A stretch of DNA of 64,000 bases from Paracamarosporium sp. OC-R06-R3. Taxonomy: Eukaryota > Ascomycota > Dothideomycetes > Pleosporales > Didymosphaeriaceae. The notes under the pieces are model-generated. The model had not been told where the DNA came from. It did not search any database and saw nothing but the letters and a program-made list of their open reading frames with translations. Shown here in pieces: positions 57,719-64,000 of the stretch. The first letter of the stretch is position 1, and each line of letters opens with the position of its first letter. The stretch is from positions 248,001 through 312,000 of the forward strand of contig JACVRA010000202.1 in assembly GCA_019828545.1 (NCBI GenBank), read 5' to 3'. Made by a program: the position numbers and the translations under genes.

Positions 57719-58616
57719 GCCAGAAGCAGGTGGAACTACAGATGTACATCATTCCGGCGTTAGGGTTTGGCGGCGTTGATGCATAGTATCTTGGCATGTA
57801 TTAATTCAATTCACGGATGTATGTAGAAGTACTTGGAACGGATCATCAAGCCTTTCTCGCTCATTTAATCGGTCTTTATACAAGATGTCGTGTAGAAAGT
57901 GCGTTCTTTTCCAGAAGATTATCACAACGATATCTTTTTTTCTCACTCGATATTACACGAGGAAACTAAGCTCATGCTCTTAGGCTTCCCACCAGAATGG
58001 AGCTCGGCATATGCTTTTGCTTGGCCGTAGGAATAGTGCCCCTGTGTGGCATGGGTCGACCATTAACCGAATGCGGGTGAATGGATAATTGTCACGCGGT
58101 GCTCGGAAAATGTTGCTAGTAGCATTCAAGGATTACAAAGTACCCACTGGCCCCGAGTACATTGTGTACGTACGTATCATGAACATGCGTTTGGTGAGGC
58201 GCAGGTGATTCTACATTGCGCTCCGCGGATCATTTTTCGCGGAGGAAGTTGTTTGCTTACAAGCTAGCGACGTCCATTTACCAAAGGAGTTAGCTACGAG
58301 AATGCCTTGCATCCTGATTAAGTCGTTGAAATATGCCTTACATTCCAAGACTTGTGACTATTCGTCCTTCGACTTGTAGTCGTGGGTCTGCATGGTTGAA
58401 GTAGGGAGATCTCCAATTTGTTCCAACGGAATGGTTTGCGAACACAGCCTCTGAAGCGTACGCGTTGTTGTTGTATTGTACAGACTGCGCGAATAATGCA
58501 ACCTCACTAAGAGTTGAAAATTCGGTGAAGCGTAGTATAAATGAACGTATAGCTTCGCTCCCATTGCTTCCTCACCAGGTGCAATCACTTCAAATCCATT
58601 CCGGTCACCCTCATCG
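57719..58616. other. Intergenic, LPMO promoter side
   Basis: 3' region of PRP8 and about 900 bp to the LPMO start. A TATA element lies near the right end. No gene is supported here. Confidence 0.6.
58536..58541 (+). promoter_or_regulatory. TATA element for AA9 LPMO gene
   Basis: TATAAA about 76 bp upstream of the start codon at 58617, a plausible core promoter for a regulated secreted enzyme. Confidence 0.45.
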
Positions 58617-59675
58617 ATGGCGAAGACAACCTTCACAGCAGTGGCGCTCTTTGCGCTCCTGCAAAGCGCTGCAGCACACTGTACGATCGAGCCTGACCCC
58701 ATCATACGATTCGTCACTAAATTAATCTACTAGACTATTTCCCTCATCTCATCGTCAATGGCACCAAGACGCCAGAGTTCAAATATGTCAGGTATATTCG
58801 CCTCCCCGGTTTATCTTCACCAGCAAAACCTGACACCAACACAGAGACGTGGCTCCTCCTCCAAACTCCACATATGACGATCCAGACGGCTACAACGGCA
58901 AGGAAGCGCCCGTCTACGGAGAGTTCGAGGACAAATACATGACTGACGTGCGTTGCGGACGCGATGGTGCGAAATCGGCATCCACCACAGAAACGGCGAT
59001 CATCGAGGCTGGAAGCGATGTCGGGTTCCATATCAAGGTGAGACTTGTCCCCAAGCACGTTCGTGCTCTTTTCCTTCGAAATTGCTAACGCGTCACTTCT
59101 ACAGGAATTCAACGACCCCATGTACAACAACGGCATCTTCCACCCCGGCCCTGCACAAGTCTACATGAGCAAATCTGACGATCTGTCCACCGATGCTGGA
59201 GACGGCGACTGGTTCAAGATCTACTATCTTGGCCCGGACAGCGACACGCATTGGGCAACGGACAGGGCCACTCAGGTACGCGGCCCGCAGCAAACCAGTC
59301 TCCCCTCCTTCCCACTTATCATGCTGACAACCCCCAGATCAACTTCACCATCCCGGAAACCACACCGCCTGGCACCTGTACGTCCTTTGAGCCATTTCAT
59401 TCTATGGTTCGCGCTCGCTAACATGATTCCCAGACTTGCTCCGCCTAGAACTACCCTTCCCTATCAAAGACTGGCCGGGCCACAGCCAGTGGTACGTCAA
59501 CTGCGCGCACGTCGAGATCGTGGGCGAGGGTGGAGGCACGCCTGGGCCGACGATCAAGATCCCCGATGACTACAGCTCTAACGATCCTGGTATTGGCTTG
59601 ACGACAGAGGGCGTGGAGTTCGACTCCGGATTGCTCAAGTACCAGCCGCCGGGTCCTGATGTCTGGACTGGATAG
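58617..59675 (+). CDS. AA9 lytic polysaccharide monooxygenase
   Basis: Predicted 255-residue copper monooxygenase that oxidatively cleaves cellulose or related glucans. Six short exons: 58617-58680, 58734-58791, 58845-59037, 59105-59275, 59338-59377 and 59434-59675. The signal peptide MAKTTFTAVALFALLQSAAA is followed directly by H21, which becomes the N-terminal histidine of the copper brace. The second copper histidine is H118 in FHPGPAQVYMSK, a family hallmark; the axial tyrosine is Y196 in HSQWYVNCA, where F of the usual QF/YxxC is W. Cysteines C78 and C199 match the conserved disulfide. The start of the mature chain, YYFPHLIVNGTKTPEF, fits AA9. There is no CBM1 and no serine-rich linker; the chain ends shortly after the catalytic domain. 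Family is secure, regioselectivity unknown. Confidence 0.9.
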
Positions 59676-60154
59676 AAGCCCAACTGATGGTATTTGTGTC
59701 AAAAAGGGGTGCTGATGAGGGAATTTGGGGTATCGTGGTGTAACACGGTGTAGTTGCGCTACTGCTACAACGCTGCATGTCGATGGGGGATGGACCATTC
59801 ACTCGTTTACTTGGTCGATTGGATCTACAACACCGATCGATCACTGGTCAGTCCAACATGTGCATTACTAGTATAACCCGCCGCTCGCCAGCAGGCCAGG
59901 GTCCCGAAAAACAATACATAATGTACAGAAAAAACAGTGCCTTTGAGTGAGACCGAAGTCTCCAGACGTGCGCCCACCCATGTACAATGACGCTAATGGA
60001 CAAAACAAGCATTCGCAATGCTCTAAAAACCAAGGTTAAAATCAACGTATAAACCAGTTGTTTCTCTTCAAACCTCGCTTATTCCACAATCCTCCTCGTT
60101 ACTTGATCTAGATTTGATTCTTTATTTGCCCCTTCTCTCTGTCCTTGGTCGCTT
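59676..60154. other. Intergenic, convergent 3' regions
   Basis: 479 bp between the converging LPMO and RG-rich genes. No features seen. Confidence 0.6.
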
Positions 60155-63141
60155 CTAACGACTTTCCCTCCGGTTGTCTGGCGGAGCGCCCGGTACCAAA
60201 ACCTTGAAAGGCATATCTCTCGCTGGCTGGCTCGACCCAGCTCCCATCCCTAGTCCCATCGGCGGATACGGGCTGATATGGCTTGGTGCGGGCGCCAGCG
60301 GTGGAGGTCCATTGCTCTTTGGTCGTGGCGCTGTTCTCGGGCCATAAGGACTCGGGTACGCAGACATTGGAACCTGCGGTGGTAGAGGCGCAGGCGCAAG
60401 GGTGCGACCCGGACCTGGAGGCATGCTAGGTGGCGGTGGTATGGTGGTTGGGAGCGCAGCGAGGGGCGAGGGTTGCATGACAAGGGATGGTGGCGGTGGA
60501 TATGAGACAGGCGGCGCATATGTGGTTGAGGGTGACGGTGCAGATAAGGGTGTCGGCGGGGGCGGGTGCGAGTGGAAAACTTGAACCTCCTGAGCAGATG
60601 GTAATAGTGGAGGCAGGGCGTGTGGGTCAGGATAGAATGGTATCTGGCGGTGTTGCGGCTCTGGATGCGGTTTCGCGGCTGGCGATCCAGCTCCTGATGT
60701 TCTGCCGCCTCGCCGGCCTGTTCCAGAATTGGAACGCGATGGGGGTGGTTTGGGTGGCGTACCACTCTTCTCGCCAGCTTCTTTCTGGCGGGCTTTGCGT
60801 TCAGCCCACCAGATGGTCATGGATTGACTGCGCTTTTCGCTCTTAACGCGTGGCTTCTTCCGTGAACCAGAAGCTGAGTTGTTTGCAGATTCGTCATACG
60901 TGTTGCTGTATTGGCTTAGTGGAGTGGCGTTCATATAAGTGTCGGGTGTATGTGCGCTCGGTAGTGGTCCCGCAATTACATCCTGATAACCAGCAGGCTG
61001 AGGTGTGGCTTGAAAGACCGTCTCTGTAGAATGTGGACCAACCACAGGAGGAACAGCCGCTCCCACAGGCGTGTCAAGTGTAAACTGATTTTGGCCCTCG
61101 CTCATCGACTGCAAAGCAAGCGGAGGCCCGTTAGGGGCATGTGTCGACGGAACAGGCTCCTCCTCCTCCTCTTCTTCTTCAAATAATCTCTTCCTGGGCC
61201 CTTTCACGCTGAACGCGCCTCGTCCTCTACCACCTCTGCTTCCGCCTCTGCCTCCGCGCTTAGCTGGTCGAGTAAAATGATCGTCATCATCCAGTGAATT
61301 GGCATTAGAGGAACCTTCGTCCCCGGAGCTAGTGACCGCAGACTCTTCTCGCATCTCTTGAACTCGAGGGTGAAGCAACCCCTTTCCACGTTTGACGCGC
61401 CCGTCTGGCTCAGGAGTCGCAGAAGCAATAGGCTCGTTCGGCTTAGCATACTTGCTAACACCCTTCTTCCGCGCGCCACCCCAACCATTGTGTTTCTTTG
61501 GCGTATTGGTACCAGTTCCTGGCTCGCTTCCATCAAATCGACGTGTTGCCCGGCGTTGTCGTTTCGCAGGGCGACCTTCTTCGTCCTCCTCTTCTTCCTC
61601 ACTAGGGGCAGCAGAGTCCAGCATGGCATTAGCACGGCGTTGGCGCAGTTCTCTACCGCCTGATTGCTCGTGGCCCGGGCGCTGTGTGAATGGGTTTTGA
61701 AAGCCAGGTTCTGATATTTTTGGATTATAAGTATAACCATAGATGTCCGCTTCTTTCATGTCTTCATAAACGAGCGGGTTGATAGTAATGCGACCACCAT
61801 TGCAAGGCTTCTTTGGCGGGTGTGCATGAGGAGCAGTCTACCATAATTAGCATATGTAGAGATAATAAAATTAAAACTACCTACTCGAGCGTCCAACTCA
61901 AGGTACTCATCCTGCCACGCTTTCAAGATTCGTTGCGTATTTGCGGCCAGCGTATACAAGCTCTCGGTGCTCCGTTGCGCGAATGGAAATTTCGTCAAAG
62001 AAGCAATGATATCTTGGACATCAGTCAGGGGTGGGTACTTCTTTTGTAAGAGATAGTCAGCTTTATCTTCGCACTCGGCCTCGATTGGGTCAGGCAAGCC
62101 TTCAATCCATGGCCCTAGAAGATCAAATTCGGAGAGCGTGTCATCCTCTGGACCGAGAGAGGGCAATCTTGATGGTGGCGGGATAGGCGTCGAGGTACCC
62201 TCTCTCGGTGTTCGCGCTCTAGATAATGGTTTCTCTGGTAACGATAACTTAGGCATTGCAATGGGAATGGGGATCTGGACGTCGGGATCTTTGTAGGCCC
62301 GGAGGAGTGCTGACGGCGGCGAGCCGGGCGGTGTTTTGGTGGGCCAGACAAGGTCCTCCCAGTCTTCAGAACCAACTGTGCCCGCCTTCTTGTTTCCAGC
62401 AGCTTGAAAATCATCATCGCTCAACTCATTCGGAGTTTCGAAGTCATCCAGATCGGGCGATAGCTTGGCGTCGTCCGCAGTCGACTCCTGATTGGACGGA
62501 TCATCATCGTCTTCTTCCACTAACGGAAAAGCGGGTGCAGCATTGCGAGATGGTCGAGTTCGCAAAGGAGATGTCGCTCGTGTTGCAGCGAATGCTTTGG
62601 CTCCTCTACCTCCACGGGATCCTCTGGGCCTTCCACCTCTGCCTCTTCCACCCCGGCTTCCGCGACCACCGCGGCCTCTGCCCCTGGTCGAAGCAGGCTG
62701 GGGCGAAGAAGGCTCGTCGCTTTCCTCGTCACTCATAGTATCTGATTGAGTGAAAAACGTGTTTAGTGCAGGCGGGTCTGACCGTTCGCTGAACCTTCGC
62801 TTTCTAGTGTTTTTCGGTTCATTGAGGCCATCCAAAAATTCCCGTGGTAAGCCAAACACGTGGAAGATTGGCGCCTCGTATAAGCCGTAGACAATGTTAC
62901 CAGCCTCGAGATCCGCATAGTTAGTGATGCTAGATGCTGCACGAGTAGTCTTCCTCGTCTGAGGCGTAGTGCTAGATTGTTGGGAATTGGCAGTCGGCGA
63001 CACAATGTCTGGCCTGCCGTCTGATTTTGCAGCTGACTTGGGGCCCCGACCAGATCGAGTCCGCGAAGGCGGCTCGTCATCGTGCTGATTCGCGTTTCGG
63101 CGCTGCGACGAGCGCCCAAGGAGATTTCTGGGACCGGGCAT
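60155..63141 (-). CDS. RG-rich, Pro-rich hypothetical protein
   Basis: Predicted 979 residues from minus-strand exons 63141-61885 and 61837-60155; the 47-nt intron has donor GTAGGT, a GCTAAT branch and acceptor GTAG and joins DAR-TAPHAHPPKK. The chain is largely disordered. RGG-type tracts occur in both exons (GRGRGGRGSRGGRGRGG near residue 155 and KRGGRGGSRGGRGRG further on), with acidic blocks (EEDDDD, EEEEEEEE) and a Pro-rich C-terminal third (PPPPPSMPPGPGRT). Two ordered islands look conserved: NYADLEAGNIVYGLYEAPIFHVFGLPREFLDGL and CNGGRITINPLVYEDMKEADIYGYTYNP. RGG tracts suggest a nuclear or RNA/chromatin-associated role. I do not recognise the family. It is divergent from the Mtc1-like gene. 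Confidence 0.7.
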
Positions 63142-63636
63142 TGCTGTGGGCGTGGGCAGTTCAACAAACCACTTGTGGTCTCCGGGAAGGGTGGAGCAAA
63201 ATCAATTCATGGAATGGTGTAGGTACCGTTCCGGGGGAAGCGTAGCGCGGCCGCAGTCAGGGTGACAGTCGCATGCGCCAAAAAAAAGACAACAAAGAAG
63301 GCGCGCAGCACCGGAAGATTGGACAATCGAGTATTCTTGCAAAAGTAAGAGACCGCCGTTTTCTCGGCGATCTTTGATCCCAATGGAGATGGTGATGCTG
63401 GCATGCGTGATCTTTGTCTTGAGGCGCTCGTGGCTCTGGAGCAAAACGGATTCTTGGGCTTGGCCTTTGCTAGTGCCTCGGCCTGATTGGCCGCCTATTG
63501 AGCTGGCAAATGCACTTGCAGCACCTGTAGCTCCGCTCTGTACAGCAACTCTATTGTATTGTTTATTGTAACGTGCAACCTTCGCCATTCACCGTGCCGG
63601 CACCACACGCTGCACGCCGCTCTGCCAGCCGCCACC
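63142..63636. promoter_or_regulatory. Divergent promoter
   Basis: 495 bp between two head-to-head start codons. No recognisable motif beyond an A-run near 63281. Confidence 0.5.
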
Positions 63637-64000
63637 ATGCCGCCAAAGACAGTCGAGGAGCAGCTGGCCGAGCTCGAAATGGAGGCGGAGGCGCCCGCGG
63701 CACCCCCGCCCAAGAGCTCCAAGGCCGCCAAAGCTCCGCGCAAGACGGCCCAGCAGGACATCGACGCCCTCAAGGAGCTCGAGGAGCTCGAGGCGCTGGA
63801 GAAGTTCCAGGCGCCCGAAGCACCGCGTCCCCTGAGCCGCTCCAACACGCCCAAGCTGTCGTCGTCGTCGACCGCCTCCAGCAAGAAGCCGGGCATTGCA
63901 ACGCCGTCGTCCACCGGCTCCGGCCGAACCAGCGAGGACAGGGCGCAGCCATCGAGGAAGTCGGGGGAGAGTGCACGTTCATTCCACCAAAGCTTTGCAC
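63637..64000 (+). CDS. Mtc1-like protein, N-terminal fragment
   Basis: Open frame from ATG 63637 (context GCCACCATGC) running off the window, at least 121 residues. It reads MPPKTVEEQLAELEMEAEA, then an Ala/Pro/Lys stretch, then IDALKELEELEALEKF and a Ser-rich region. The repeated short acidic helices and Ser/Pro linkers resemble the start of fungal maintenance-of-telomere-capping protein 1 (Mtc1), a vesicle-associated protein, but such low-complexity starts are not decisive. No stop or intron is reached in the window. The Leu/Glu helical segment is likely a short coiled coil. Confidence 0.5.
   Translation, partial: MPPKTVEEQLAELEMEAEAPAAPPPKSSKAAKAPRKTAQQDIDALKELEELEALEKFQAPEAPRPLSRSNTPKLSSSSTASSKKPGIATPSSTGSGRTSEDRAQPSRKSGESARSFHQSFA

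Noticed and set aside
1..64000. CRISPR arrays, rRNA genes, intact retrotransposons
   Set aside because: None seen; as expected for a eukaryotic nuclear window there is no regularly spaced repeat array, and no LTRs or reverse transcriptase outside Prp8.

Overview
This window is nuclear DNA of a filamentous ascomycete (Pezizomycotina). The grounds are many introns of about 48-65 nt with GTANGT-type donors and CTRAC/TACTAAC branch sites, a LaeA-like methyltransferase, a Zn2Cys6 regulator, a fungal rhodopsin-like membrane protein, an AA9 cellulose-active monooxygenase and an NB-ARC/TPR STAND receptor. A Dothideomycete is my best guess from the style of the genes. It is an inference; no phylogenetic calculation was possible. 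All gene models below were spliced by hand so that exon phases agree and lengths divide by three.

Layout. 1-11 kb is gene-dense: a 5'-truncated vacuolar heavy-metal ABC transporter (HMT1 type), a LaeA-like methyltransferase, and the divergent pair RPN11 (proteasome deubiquitinase) and RPD3 (class I histone deacetylase with a C-terminal extension behind a last intron), then a dual-specificity phosphatase. 11-23 kb is sparse: a RING protein followed at once by a 33-bp tandem repeat, a broken membrane-protein gene, a rhodopsin-like 7TM protein, one unrecognised gene, and about 2.6 kb of hairpin-rich DNA (20.1-22.7 kb). An aldehyde dehydrogenase follows (22.7-24.3 kb). 24.3-41 kb is the accessory part: an F-box protein, gene relics, an NB-ARC/TPR STAND receptor with an amyloid-like N-terminal motif, a divergent relic carrying the same motif at its C-terminus, a secreted lysine-rich two-part protein, a secreted 33-bp-repeat protein and a cytochrome P450, with dispersed repeat copies between them. 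41-64 kb is gene-dense again: vacuolar alkaline phosphatase, a four-TM protein, a Zn2Cys6 regulator, ribosomal protein eL34 divergent from the spliceosome core protein PRP8 (no intein), an AA9 LPMO, a 979-residue RG-rich protein and the start of an Mtc1-like gene running off the end.

How genes work together. RPN11/RPD3 and eL34/PRP8 are head-to-head housekeeping pairs sharing short intergenic promoters. The strongest candidate for a less ordinary system is 30.8-34.6 kb. There a STAND receptor whose first ~36 residues carry a G-R-x-V-I-P-G-[TS] motif lies head-to-head with a small open frame ending in the same motif. That is the layout of fungal amyloid-signalling receptor/effector pairs, but here the effector body is missing and the receptor TPR array is cut short. 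Other points worth checking are the conserved hairpins at 20.7-20.83 kb, the three-copy motif at 35.2-35.6 kb, and the 107-bp repeats flanking the P450/secreted-protein pair. No rRNA, tRNA, CRISPR or intact transposon could be supported.
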